Positions 42,201 through 47,945 of a stretch of 64,000 nt of DNA are shown here, one piece after another (the stretch's first letter is position 1; each line of letters opens with the position of its first letter). The stretch covers positions 10,880,661 to 10,944,660 of the forward strand of contig NC_049988.1 in assembly GCF_000003815.2 (NCBI RefSeq), in the 5' to 3' direction. This DNA is from Branchiostoma floridae. Lineage: Eukaryota; Chordata; Leptocardii; Amphioxiformes; Branchiostomatidae. The notes below the pieces were generated by a model. The model searched no databases and was not told where the DNA came from. It saw only the letters and a list, made by a program, of their open reading frames with translations. The position numbers and the translations under genes are program-made.

Positions 42201-45200
42201 CTGGCAGGGAGATGTCAGGTGAGGATCATCATATTTCTCTATAAATCAAATAATAAAAACATATTGAAGTTCCAGTGTTGCAGTTATCTTGAAGGATGGG
42301 AAAGGATCTTGGATGTAAAAGTAGTTTGAATTTATCATAACAAATCTAAGAGTACTTTGTTACTTTTGGGAAAATGATTTCTTGTCCGTTTTATTTCTAT
42401 TCTCACACAAAGACCCCTGGTCCATTAGTACTAGTTGTATAGCCGTAATGTGTTTTATTTCTATTCTCACACAAAGACCCCTTGTCCATTAGTACTAGTT
42501 GTATAGCCGTAATGTAATTGTCATGTTTGAAAGTAATGTCGAATTTTGACATTCATCCAGAAACTAACCGTATGAGATAATAATTTTTTTTTATTTATTT
42601 TATAGACTAAAAAAGGTCATTATCTTATGCATTCCAGTTGAGCACAATCTGACAAATGGGCCAAAAGCTTTTTCACATATGGTATAGAAAAGTATTTGAG
42701 ATTGTTGTGTGTTCAATGATGAACATGTTCAGAAATAATGGTGTTGCATCCATTTTGCACCTATCATTTTGCTGCAGTCCTCTTGTTGGAGCCCAGATGG
42801 CGCTGTTTTACTGTTCACAGTGGCAGATGAGCCTGTCATCTACTCCATCACCTTCCCTAGAGATGCAGGTGTGGTCTGGGTTTTTTTCCTTAACTATATA
42901 GTCAGTGTTGATGAAGGTTAGACATCCAGGTAATAAGATATGCCAAAAAGCAATCACTGGAGTATTGCCAACTGGTTATGATTTTGGAAACCTTCAGACA
43001 ATTCAGATAGCATCCACTATTTCTCACCTTGTGACACTGAGGAAAGCTGGCGAAAGAGCAGGCCATTTCCAGCTGTTGCGTGGTTTCTTTCTAGTACATA
43101 TAACTATTTGTAGGGTAAAGCCTAGTAATATAAAGTACAATTGAATGTGATTTGATGTATAACTTCTTTCTGAGTGCCAAAGACAAAAGAATTTTAAAAG
43201 CCTGCAGAAACTACAGGTCTCATCATTTTGCATTATATCACTAATTTATAGTTAATGTTTTCTGTCTGTAACTCAGTTGTAACTTGTCCACTTGATTGTA
43301 TTACATTCCCTAGATGTGGTGACATCAGTTAAGGCTGGGTCTAAGTCAGCTGTAGTCTGTGTGGATGTGTCCCAGGTGGCTGTGGAGGTGGGGGAGGAAG
43401 TCCTGAAGTAAGTCACAACATTATGATTATGATATGTAACGTTACAGTCTTGCAAATAAGATATGTGCATGCCATCCTATGTAACACACACTGGTACGTT
43501 AAGAAACTGGATGGCTGTCATTTTGACCAATAGGTTTTCATGATTTATATCACAAAGATGGCGGGGTTGACAGGGCCGTGAACATGCGGCATAATTCAGC
43601 TCCGATTATCCAACTATAAAAGCAAAGACACGGCATAGCTGTGCTTATTTAGGAAGTTTTATAGATAGCATTCTCATCTGTGGTGGTATCTTTTCACATT
43701 TCGTATTTGACGATGAATTATTTAATAGTTTCCCGGGCCATGTTCTCGATATGTTCGCTCGTCAGCATGCACGGAAGGCGTCAAACTTGTGTACTTTTTT
43801 CAATCGTTATCTGGTGGGGCTTACCAACTTGGACACATACTCTGACTTTTCAGTTATTTACAACAAGGTTTAGTCCATAACAAGTTGCACTTATTATGTG
43901 CAGACACTTATGCATATCTCCGCAAAAATGATTTTAAAATCCTACCGGACTTTGGACCCCTACCGGACTTTGGACCCCTCCCGTTATAATCTAGGATTGA
44001 AGGGCAAACAGGTTGTTATTTGGAGTCTTCAATAGTCTTTGAGAATATCAAATTTGACAAGTTTTCCAGTGTAGATAGCATGATTCTTAAAGCACTTAGA
44101 ATATACTGTAATATATAGAACAAATTTGCCCCTTTCACCATCTGGAAGTTTGGAGTAACATTTGTTGAAGTTCTGTTTTAAGCTCTCCCTTACTTTCCTT
44201 CTATCACAGTGTTGGAGGGAGTGTACACTCCATGGTGTGGGATCCTACAGGGGAGAGACTGGCTGTCATGTTTACAGGTGAGGGAAAATGAAAGTATTGT
44301 TATCTGTTTGTTTCTTTACCCTTAAACTGCCAGAGTTTCAGCACTTAAAATGCTATCAGTGCCATGGTTGGCTGCTGACCTCCAAAAAGAACCCCCTGAA
44401 CAAGGCCGAAGTCCCTAACTTCCGGGGTTCGTGGGCCACGCGCGCGCAAAGTTGCTACTTCAGGGAATACGCTATCCCGGATATATCCGGGTGCGGCACA
44501 CAGGACATGTATATGTGTGCCGGATATACATTTTTGTATCCAGGTTTGGCAGTTTAAGGGTTAAAGTTTGTTCTCGTGTGTGTTCAACTTATTCAGGAAT
44601 TGTCTTGATTGTCTCACTTATGACATTCAGATCTAGAAGTTTACCAGTCAAATTGTTACTGAGTGTATATTTGGGAAGATCAGTATTTGTTAAAGTGGCG
44701 GTATGTTGTGTTGTTTCCAGCTGACCCAGAGAAAGGCACCACGTCCCAGCTGATAGCGCTGTTCCGCACCAGGCTACACCCTGTACTGGAGATCATGCCT
44801 TGGTGAGTCACTCAAGTGTCTCTTTTCCATGTCCAAAACATGACATTACATGGACGTCACACTCATTTTTCTGTTCTTGACCTGTCACACCTTTGACACT
44901 CTGTATATGCAGTAACAAACACAAGTTCAGAGACAAAAGAAAAACAATGAAAATACGAATCAGCTTGAATGTCTCAGTTGATGCACAATTTTTTCAATGG
45001 ACAAGAGTTTGTTTTTGCTCTCAAAATTTTATTAGTAATGTATCCATATTAGGAGAGAAAGTAAAAAATCAGTTGGCTACATTTATGAAAGTTTTGTTTA
45101 AACTTACTCGAGTTTGACAGTAAAAAGGATGATAGAGAAAAAAAGCAGGTTTGTTGCAAGCTGTCTAATGCAAATAATCATGTCTGTACCATCCCTTTTC

Positions 45201-45877
45201 TTGCCAGTGGTTTCATCCGAGGAGAGCCTGGCGTGTCACCAGAGCTGATCAGCTTTCAGGAGAGCTTTGAATCCGGAGCGCTGCTGGCTGTGGTAAGACA
45301 ATATAAAGAACACTTATTAGCATATCTTTATCATAAGGTAACACAAGATATCTTGTAGCTGCAGAAAGTACTGAACTGGTGTAAGACCGCAATACAGCAT
45401 GATGGACAAATTCCTTCCCACCTCAGTCAATCTTAGAAATGCAAAATAAAGATATAGAAATGCAGAAATTTGACATGCAGCCACTTTCTCCGAAGTGGAA
45501 CAGCTAATTACCATGCTATCATTGGTTGAACTGCTATTTGTGATGGACAGTACTAGTCAGGATTGGTCAATTTACAAAACTTGCTGAAATTTTTTTCAAC
45601 ATAGACTTGTAGCTGCCTCTATGCAATGCAACATTTAGGTGCAATTTTGTATCTTAATGCTTTGGAAGACGTCTATGCTGTTGTTGTTTTTAGTGTTCTG
45701 TGCATATGTTGCAATCATAACAGAAACCCCAACATTTTTGTATTTCAGTGCTGGTCCAATGGGAAGCTGTCTTTCATCCCGCTGATGTTCGTCCCCTCTG
45801 ATGACGTCAACAGAATCCCTCGTAACGGTTTTGGCAACGGCACCGTTTTCACAGGACAGATGTTTTCTCAGCAATGA
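235..45877 (+). CDS. AAAS: Aladin, nuclear pore WD-repeat protein (5' end beyond window)
   Basis: Aladin is a WD-repeat beta-propeller nucleoporin of the cytoplasmic side of the nuclear pore, anchored through NDC1 in vertebrates. Exons by splice sites and unbroken frame: 235-359, 864-919, 1294-1379, 1705-1850, 2262-2405, 3254-3374, 41592-41716, 42158-42218, 42778-42868, 43314-43407, 44210-44277, 44721-44802, 45208-45292, 45749-45877 (stop). They give 470 residues; human aladin has 546, so roughly 75 N-terminal residues lie off the left edge. Recognisable human-like stretches are [16 protein letters not shown]-type (here [14 protein letters not shown]), [36 protein letters not shown] and the closing [12 protein letters not shown]. 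The C-terminus (MFSQQ) is shorter than the human proline-rich tail. Intron 3375-41591 is about 38 kb and holds two antisense genes. The family assignment is secure; single exon edges could shift by a few bases. Confidence 0.93.
2426..2594. mobile_element. MITE-like element, TACAGTCAAACC family, copy 1
   Basis: The ends are imperfect inverted repeats (TACAGTCAAACC on the left, GTTTGATCGTA on the right), with an internal block reading GACCACCTGTCC followed later by GGTCCCGAGTGTGGTCCTC. A related copy with the same block order lies at 32405-32613. No coding capacity. TA-ended termini fit a Tc1/mariner-type non-autonomous element; this class is inferred. Confidence 0.6.
2762..2933. mobile_element. 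Short MITE with 11-bp terminal inverted repeats and TA ends
   Basis: The left end TACTGTAAATG and right end CATTTACAGTA are perfect reverse complements. The interior carries several TTCGCGG / CCGCGAA blocks, themselves in inverted order. The length of 172 bp, TA at both outer ends and no ORF fit a Tc1/mariner-like non-autonomous element. It lies in the aladin intron between exons 2262-2405 and 3254-3374. Confidence 0.7.
2995..3085 (+). repeat. tRNA-derived SINE-like fragment
   Basis: A tRNA-like block (TTTTAGAGCATTGGGCTCAG, then CCAAGAGGTTATGTGTTCTA) resembles pol III A-box and B-box regions of SINE heads. It is followed by GTTGTGCCTTTTGAAA, which is like the body that often follows such heads in deuterostome SINEs. 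It is decayed and not a functional tRNA: the B box is degraded. Confidence 0.5.
3486..3692 (+). repeat. Dispersed repeat, copy 1 (forward), near the 5' end of the giant intron
   Basis: A TTGTTACC start, a TGTCTGTG-rich stretch, a GGATGGATTGT / TTGGTATGT block, then GACCTCCTGGCGGC and ACTGCATCAGAAC occur in that order. The same ordered blocks occur reverse-complemented at 41189-41418. No coding potential is seen. The class is unknown. Confidence 0.5.
3693..6396. other. Aladin intron sequence and probable 3' UTR of the nested minus-strand gene
   Basis: No supportable coding exon on either strand. The DNA is AT-rich with a short ATG/ATA trinucleotide run near 3925-3945 and a CA run near 4795-4805. 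The part next to 6396 must include the 3' UTR of the minus-strand scaffold gene, but I found no clear AATAAA on the minus strand to fix its end. A 62-bp dispersed repeat sits at 5721-5782. Confidence 0.5.
5721..5782 (+). repeat. 62-bp dispersed repeat, copy 1
   Basis: Matches 33900-33961 at 60 of 62 positions by eye. The core is TGTAATTTCCAACAC followed by TTGGACTCACCC. Both copies are in the same orientation inside the same intron and have no coding potential. It may be the conserved end of a longer, decayed transposon. Confidence 0.7.
6397..11655 (-). CDS. Large cytoskeletal-scaffold-like protein, EVH1 ligands, long E/R helix, PDZ ligand (1752 aa)
   Basis: One uninterrupted exon encodes 1752 residues. 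The start is the ATG at 11655 (A at -3): a TGA lies in frame upstream and all three frames are closed between it and an acceptor-like site (TTTTACAG) at 11694. A six-codon upstream ORF precedes the start. Visible parts: [11 protein letters not shown] near residue 40; a Tyr/Gln/Arg-rich disordered region; SH3-type proline motifs ([26 protein letters not shown]); two DFPPPPP motifs near 560-575, matching the Ena/VASP EVH1 ligand; residues about 850-1325 of EAEERARR-type repeats predicting a single alpha helix or coiled coil; an acidic D run; [12 protein letters not shown]; and a C-terminal ETEV, a class I PDZ ligand. No catalytic domain is seen. I do not recognise an orthologue; a submembrane actin or junction scaffold is inferred. 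It lies antisense inside the aladin intron. Confidence 0.85.
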   Translation of the reverse strand: MSLNGGWSQPNAALSPESFNPMMMQKELMHAWEEEKPQPGMSVAELRRRFEMSNDNQNTTERVTRTPTRAQEEPPTRRQEYVQRRPVPAPREYATPDRDEYRQQEYAQPKRYNYTQEQQYSQVPRDRYPQREYVQPERDTYHQKENIMPRPIARPASASPKQVDSPQSQIIVPSPKSVSARKKAINQQKEKVPRKQVRSIYNTIQQDLYHQQEFEQQRGPASSVPARQHVPEPTLSSTQRHSSWSGLLDDDQDAYNRQSDKVPPPPPRRKTPVGYAYQRPYSYHSSAHNEDTNLGFVKQPEEYKTDKKMRQEQPTEEEVTQDAYADQIRKMMKRTPAQYSPIRPAKPSTEKRLVGPSDEDIFRYAKAQEPLHVRRSPQAKLQSEGPYDPKFKKVQWGEGPDTKPSYDRPGSGNRESPQSIQNRYGSQSYSDDRARQSPIPRSTSWGQQQTPEREQQERSSISMKKSVTIDSLQPRGSFSESEPGESVGSLDDKVNSYLEMKGFKPKPQAETSEPVQRRPQRNRAKFTNRESYVYRDSTPSPQHSTQSHEPVQRSSPRPASIDFPPPPPEMLDFPPPPPLEYTTAEIVHSSHPTSVVSSTTYGRDDPKAHVNSNTTQTEERYEEPRRDRDFNRINLQLRQQTEERVNSYPSSDAEDEESSSNYSYDQSSPERRYLQKKYAGIPRSPVIDFKDFLENGKEENTKADDIKFQRYPVREDEQKGMSREDSFVSSASGSAIGFPLHRTEEVWSITQQSDAPSSEFQIFEAPTEPDGKQSPELRAPSERKKDRKQVQKRPSMKDLQGRTQNVINRHSRENLSTTDRRGEVDYSGSSPTLTPSESGTETEDSPREWRRQQQDLAEKEQKYWRQEEERMRREEDERAAKVAAVKERRDSEKKAWLEEQERMERMQREYEERQRLEEDRRRLLELKKREDQRKAEEDARQAEEQARREVEEKLRRQAEERARQEAEMKAQQEAEERAKWEAQERARREAEIKARMEAEERAQQEMEEARREAEERARREAELRARREAEERAQREAEERARREAEERARREARERAIREAEEEARREAEIRARIEAEERARREAEERAHLEAEERARREVEERARREAEERAQREAELRARQEAEFRAHREAEERAQREAEFRARQEAEERAQREAELRAQREAEDRARREAELRAQREAEFRAHQEAEERARREAEERSRREAEEHARREAEERAFREAQEKKMREEEERARREAEAAEIRARLEHEDMIRREVAAQAQRELEMAQKAADEQMKKEEELKAKLEADKQAEMEAKKMWEAAEKSVKEAEERAKRASLHRQKKEQEVERVSPRVSPQRERARSDTEEVSARKPPVPAPRRRNQSEAPDEQTTSLKRGAKDRMSLRELKEFTRGTILRLSSRSLASYASEPPPDLRSEIDVRSPDSIGGGRLRKKVPSLRDLKTQTRDQIIRHSRDSLSYRRSQGSLSSPGPFSGDDDDDDDYYVPFNDYDSDEDNSSRQKVPPCMRPHRRKGPGMKSADPLQRRSFHEMPQDGLSSDLPPVRVTIPMRGAKSTEAIVQQKKKKNMTVEVTLVPRASIENLDSFKPEVKVTNNPMEYKKLTGSMPELSDDGSEKKAPSGLRTSRSKSDYGIGRGKGSKMTSGDTGYSSVTSDDSPDNIPGRPRSRSWKGSVSLDTEGMDDLLSEEKENDKKEAKNPKSPKSPKSPKSKSKKKSGTFPRFKQDQKQERPRSRVEILLHGLGNEDPKAPYYETEV
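7700..9115 (-). repeat. Coding minisatellite, about 24-bp units (E/R helix of the scaffold protein)
   Basis: Within the coding exon, units of about 24 nt encode eight-residue repeats of the type REAEERAR, most regular between about 7960 and 8770. Acid-base pairs spaced i to i+4 predict a stable single alpha helix. The repeat stays in frame, which argues for selection. Such arrays vary in copy number and are prone to assembly error. Confidence 0.8.
11656..11693 (-). promoter_or_regulatory. Acceptor-bounded 5' UTR with a short upstream ORF
   Basis: On the minus strand an AG acceptor (TTTTACAG) ends at 11694. The 38 nt before the main ATG contain an ATG followed after six codons by TAG. All frames are closed here, so the upstream exon(s) of this gene should be non-coding. 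The splice site is inferred from sequence only. Confidence 0.5.
17494..17670 (+). repeat. Dispersed repeat, GAAATTTGCTTGTTGGG family, copy 1
   Basis: Shares with 37592-37775 the ordered blocks AATTTGCTTGTTGGG, GAAAATGTACTTTCATAAGC, GAAAATCAACAA and GGGACAG/GGGGCAG-AAAA. Same orientation, divergent, non-coding. Confidence 0.6.
19839..19873. repeat. Perfect hairpin, 15-bp stem and 5-nt loop
   Basis: CTTTGATGATACAGG, then CAATA, then the exact reverse complement of the first arm. It is too short for a normal microRNA precursor and no gene is adjacent. Confidence 0.8.
22709..22820 (-). promoter_or_regulatory. Candidate promoter and first non-coding exon of the nested scaffold gene
   Basis: Read on the minus strand, a CCAAT box (ATTGG orientation at 22811-22815) is followed by a TATA-like GGATATAA (22780-22787). 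About 30 bp further on is a plausible start near 22752, and a strong donor CTAG|GTGAGA follows with exon end at 22709. The patch is CpG-rich compared with its surroundings. Joined to the acceptor at 11694 this gives a roughly 11-kb first intron. This is inference from spacing only. Confidence 0.35.
22821..28240. other. Aladin intron sequence without supported genes
   Basis: Mostly AT-rich non-coding DNA. Two items stand out: a plus-strand open frame with one strongly hydrophobic segment (24732-25184) and a near-perfect hairpin at 25891-25926 with extra copies of its ACCAAGGAGGT core just downstream. I see nothing else to call. Confidence 0.45.
25891..25926. repeat. Hairpin with flanking direct copies of ACCAAGGAGGT
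   Basis: ACCAAGGAGGTTAAAA, a three-base spacer, then CTTTTAACCTCCTTGGT form a near-perfect stem. Further ACCAAGGAGGT units occur near 25958 and 25978. The function is unknown; it may be a small inverted-repeat element footprint. Confidence 0.6.
28241..28600 (-). promoter_or_regulatory. Candidate TATA promoter with a short coding-like first exon
   Basis: On the minus strand a consensus TATAAATA lies at 28587-28594. Downstream is an ATG at 28375 opening a GC-rich, CpG-containing frame ([18 protein letters not shown] and on) of about 45 codons. It runs to a donor-like AAG|GTGTAA near 28241. Another donor-like GTG|GTAAGG lies closer to the TATA box. No downstream partner exon was identified. It cannot be fused in frame to the scaffold gene through the acceptor at 11694. 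It could be an alternative promoter, a small gene or a transposon remnant. Confidence 0.3.
28770..29061. repeat. Diverged tandem duplication, two units of about 145 bp
   Basis: Both units share TATAATGTCT, GAGATATAACAGGG, GGGTAAGGT and GTCCCAGGGCATTATCAAGATCAA in the same order. The second unit begins at 28921. Non-coding. Confidence 0.7.
32405..32613. mobile_element. MITE-like element, TACAGTCAAACC family, copy 2
   Basis: Same block order as 2426-2594: GACAGTCAAACC at the left, GACCACCTGT in the middle, GGTCCCCTGAGTGGTC, then CTGACTGTA at the right. Divergent and non-coding. Confidence 0.6.
33900..33961 (+). repeat. 62-bp dispersed repeat, copy 2
   Basis: Two mismatches over 62 bp against 5721-5782, in the same orientation. 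Non-coding. Confidence 0.7.
36165..36395 (-). repeat. tRNA-derived SINE-like element (minus strand)
   Basis: On the minus strand an A-box-like TAGATCAACTGGTAGCGGCC (36368-36387) is followed by a canonical B box GGTTCAATCC (36313-36322) and then an unrelated tail. The A-to-B spacing is longer than in a real tRNA and no cloverleaf closes, so this is a SINE head and not a tRNA gene. Confidence 0.6.
37592..37775 (+). repeat. Dispersed repeat, GAAATTTGCTTGTTGGG family, copy 2
   Basis: Shares its ordered blocks with 17494-17670. Non-coding. Confidence 0.6.
38129..38493. mobile_element. hAT-type MITE with 16-bp TIRs and 8-bp target duplication
   Basis: The left end CAGGGCTCTAGCCAGC and right end GCTGGCTAGAGCCCTG are perfect reverse complements. 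The flanking octamers CATATAAT (38121-38128) and CATACAAT (38494-38501) match at 7 of 8 positions, as expected for an aged 8-bp hAT target-site duplication. CAGGG ends are typical of hAT elements. The 365 bp have no transposase, so the element is non-autonomous. It contains repeated TTTTTCCGTCA blocks in both orientations. It lies about 100 bp downstream of the LRR gene's stop codon and may be part of its 3' UTR. Confidence 0.85.
38601..39605 (-). CDS. Single-pass membrane protein with leucine-rich repeats (334 aa)
   Basis: An intronless 334-residue frame. The N-terminal hydrophobic segment (residues 1 to about 19) predicts a signal peptide. Cys26 and Cys44 form an LRRNT-like pair. About four to five LxxLxLxxNxL repeats span roughly residues 48-165, including [11 protein letters not shown] and [11 protein letters not shown]. 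An LRRCT cap begins NPFICDC and carries further cysteines to about 230. A Thr/Ser-rich stalk follows, with N-glycosylation sequons (NVS, NIT). One transmembrane helix lies near 306-323 ([15 protein letters not shown]), and a basic tail of about a dozen residues has no signalling domain. The role is probably extracellular recognition or adhesion; no specific orthologue is recognised. It lies antisense in the giant aladin intron. Confidence 0.85.
   Translation of the reverse strand: MMLLTIIINLALLVVYTEGRTLLTGCETSNSSDTTPILQVNVNCLHRQLTTLPDDIPTRVTHLSLSFNNLRSLTKIPPLLHLLLLSAKWNQIETVDWESLRNVPALQMLILSHNRIAHVNLGSVIKHLQNLTLVNLEDNRLTSPSLHDLGFPYLNVAKIENNPFICDCAMVWLVRKLKCLQESTEGETLALCVRCETCVFGVLNPDDMVCGGPSHLTGAPMSNVSRYLTTCEDEATTTTKMSGLQTRQTEGATAAGILKVYQSTPLRDLQLSTSASNFATSCCNITEPATTERMNINQPKMKVGNIGVMTLVLIIILIALIIRKFKLGSQNEAG
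39606..41188. other. Upstream region of the LRR gene / aladin intron
   Basis: No coding exon seen. It should contain the promoter of the minus-strand LRR gene, but I see no convincing TATA or other core element at a fixed distance from the start. Confidence 0.4.
41189..41418 (-). repeat. Dispersed repeat, copy 2 (reverse), near the 3' end of the giant intron
   Basis: The reverse complement carries TTGTTACCGTCAAGG, a TGTGTGCGTGTGTCTG stretch, TGATGGATTGT, GGGCCCCCTTGTGGC and ACTGCAGCAGAAC, in the same order as 3486-3692. Non-coding. Confidence 0.5.
42388..42515. repeat. Recent 64-bp tandem duplication
   Basis: Two adjacent 64-bp copies, the second starting at 42452, are nearly identical (CCCCTGGTCC versus CCCCTTGTCC). 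It lies in an aladin intron and looks very recent. Confidence 0.85.
43942..43979. repeat. Short tandem duplication, 18-bp unit
   Basis: The unit TACCGGACTTTGGACCCC occurs twice in a row in an aladin intron. Confidence 0.8.
44319..44560. mobile_element. MITE with 14-bp terminal inverted repeats
   Basis: CCCTTAAACTGCCA on the left and TGGCAGTTTAAGGG on the right are perfect reverse complements 242 bp apart end to end. The GC-rich interior includes CGCGCGC and GGATATATCCGG. No ORF of note. It lies in the aladin intron between exons 44210-44277 and 44721-44802. Confidence 0.75.
45357..45555 (+). repeat. Decayed relative of the interior of the 46182-47116 element
   Basis: Shared ordered blocks with about 46540-46720 are AGAAATGCAAAATAA / AGAGATGCAAAATAA, GCAGCCA, CTAATT, TACCAT or CTACCATTGGT, GAACTGCTA and GATGGACAG. 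It lies in the last aladin intron and lacks recognisable termini. Confidence 0.5.
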
Positions 45878-46181
45878 AACAGGACAGAATCTAACTAGCA
45901 AACATAAACCGAGAATGATCGAACATAGCTTACAAAACATTCCCACAAAAATGCAAGAATGTACATCATACAACATTTTGTTGCTTTGGTACTTGAACTG
46001 TACCAAATTATTTGGACTAGGTAAGGGGTTGTCAATATTTTTGTATTCTGCCTTTATTTAGATATGAGTATTGAAATACAAAAGGTGTAGTATCATGACA
46101 AAAGACAATGGAAATACAATGAAATTTGACAAAAGTTTACAGCTTATGCGATGAAATTGGGCTCTTATCTTCTTTTCCATC

Positions 46182-47116
46182 TTAAAGGGGCATTCCACTC
46201 CAGAAGGGAGTCTTGTTTTCCAATAGATAATGTGTCAATGAATACATAATCTGCCGAATTTTGTGGCATTCACCTTGGGATGAATTGTGGGATGTGTGTT
46301 TTTTAAAACAATATGACACTCACTAAACCCATGCAGACCCTTGCCATGCATTCCCTATATGTGCATTCCCTATACACCTTTCTCACGCGGCGGCCATGAT
46401 AGATCGAAGAAGAGGTCAATGAGGCAAACAGACAAAACTTATTTCTAAAATCAGGTCCCATTTAGTTTTCCCCCAAACCACACAAATTTTCATGATATAA
46501 GATAGAATAATAAATATTACAAGAAGTGTTATGCACCGAAAGATGTAGCAATTTAGAGTAGTGTAGACTGACCCCATAGTCCCTTAAGAGATGCAAAATA
46601 ACAACATAATAATGCAAATTTTTAACGAATTTGCAGCCATTCACTTATTGGTCGATTTCCTAATTGGCAGGCTACCATTGGTCGAACTGCTAATTATGAT
46701 GGACAGCCTTTAGTATGCCACATTGAACTCGTTTTAGATCTATCATGGCCGCCGCGTGAGAAAGGTGTATATGCATAGACACCTTGTTTATCGTGCATAT
46801 TTTCGGAATAAATGAGGTTCGCTAAGCACACCGAGAAGGCAAATTGCTCATAAGATAGCAAAGAATACAAGAACAAGATGAGGTTTCTTAGCGAACCTGA
46901 AATTGATTTTTTAAAAAGTTTTGCATTGTATTCAGCCATAGGATTAATTCAATTAGAGGGTACTTGGGGAGTTTAGTAGAAGATTGGATGCTTCTGAGGC
47001 ACTTGGAGCAACTGGGTACTTGATCGTATGATGTGAAGTAGTATGCATTTATTACTTCCTAAAATTAATATCTATCAGAAAATAACACTCCTGTGTGGAG
47101 TGGAATGCCCCTTTAA
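46182..47116. mobile_element. TTAA-flanked MITE with 21-bp TIRs and nested internal inverted repeats
   Basis: A left end beginning TTAAAGGGGCATTCCACTCC and a right end closing GGAATGCCCCTTTAA are perfect 21-bp reverse complements. TTAA at both ends suggests a piggyBac-type target. Inside, a second inverted pair (TTTCTCACGCGGCGGCC near 46379 and GGCCGCCGCGTGAGAAA near 46748) and a third (GGTTCGCTAAG / CTTAGCGAACC) are present. No transposase. It lies in the aladin 3' flank and carries AATAAA at 46509 and 46807. Confidence 0.8.
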
Positions 47117-47180
47117 GTAGTAAATCATGGTTATATATATCATGCTAATAGTTATGGGAGGTCAATGGTGTATTTGAGAA

Positions 47181-47186
47181 AATAAA
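47181..47186 (+). terminator. AAAS: Candidate polyadenylation signal for aladin
   Basis: AATAAA lies about 1.3 kb past the stop codon and is the first one on the plus strand outside the MITE. Earlier AATAAA copies at 46509 and 46807 lie inside the MITE and could be used instead. Not proven. Confidence 0.35.
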
Positions 47187-47779
47187 CCCATGCATTTCTA
47201 ATCTTACAAGACGTTTTGTTTCACTTTTTTGTCTGTTTTTAACCTATTATCTCACTGAATCAGAACAGCTAGCAGCACATTGTCTTGGGATAAGCATATC
47301 TTTCTCCATGCTGCATACATATACATGTTGAAAATACATTATATGATCAGGATAGGCTGTCAGATGTTTGCCATTGTTTTTTTCTTTTCATCCTTACTGT
47401 CTTGTCTAGTAGACAAGTAATGGTTGGTAGAACCTCTTATGATGCAGATGCCATACACGCTTTATATGCTATTAGAAAAGCATGTGATTGACTTAACAAC
47501 TGCAGATACAAAATTGCAGATGTAAAAATATCGTTGAGGTAATGTGAACAGTTGTTCAAATTCGAAGATCATTTTTTTGCAAAGCCTCCTTAAAAATTTA
47601 CCCTTAAAAGCTCATATTATACTACTACCGAAACTACTGTTAGTATGCCTATCAGTGCGCATGCCTTGTTGGCCATATCGTGTAAGTAAAATAGGCCGTA
47701 CCACGAACAATTTAAAGCCTTTAGAGTAGAATATGTATTACTAACATTTTACACAGACCCTCTGGTCACAAAGTTCAAG

Positions 47780-47945
47780 TGCACAAAGGTCGAAAAACAT
47801 TACGTCATCCGGGATTTCCACCTGTTTCGCCCCCTGAGGATTATGGGTAAACTGCTTTTCATTGCTACTCAATAGGCCTATATGCGGGACTTCCCATTGC
47901 TACTGAGTCATTGTTTCGCTGGCGCAGGGGTTTTTACCCTGCGTA
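47780..47945 (+). promoter_or_regulatory. Candidate promoter of the OTU/NHR/PUB gene
   Basis: Upstream of the first ATG lies a CRE/ATF-like TTACGTCA (47800-47807), next to a kappa-B-like GGGATTTCC (47811-47819). There is no TATA box at the usual place. A small inverted repeat (CAGGG...CCCTG) lies just before the ATG. This is inference from motifs only. Confidence 0.35.
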
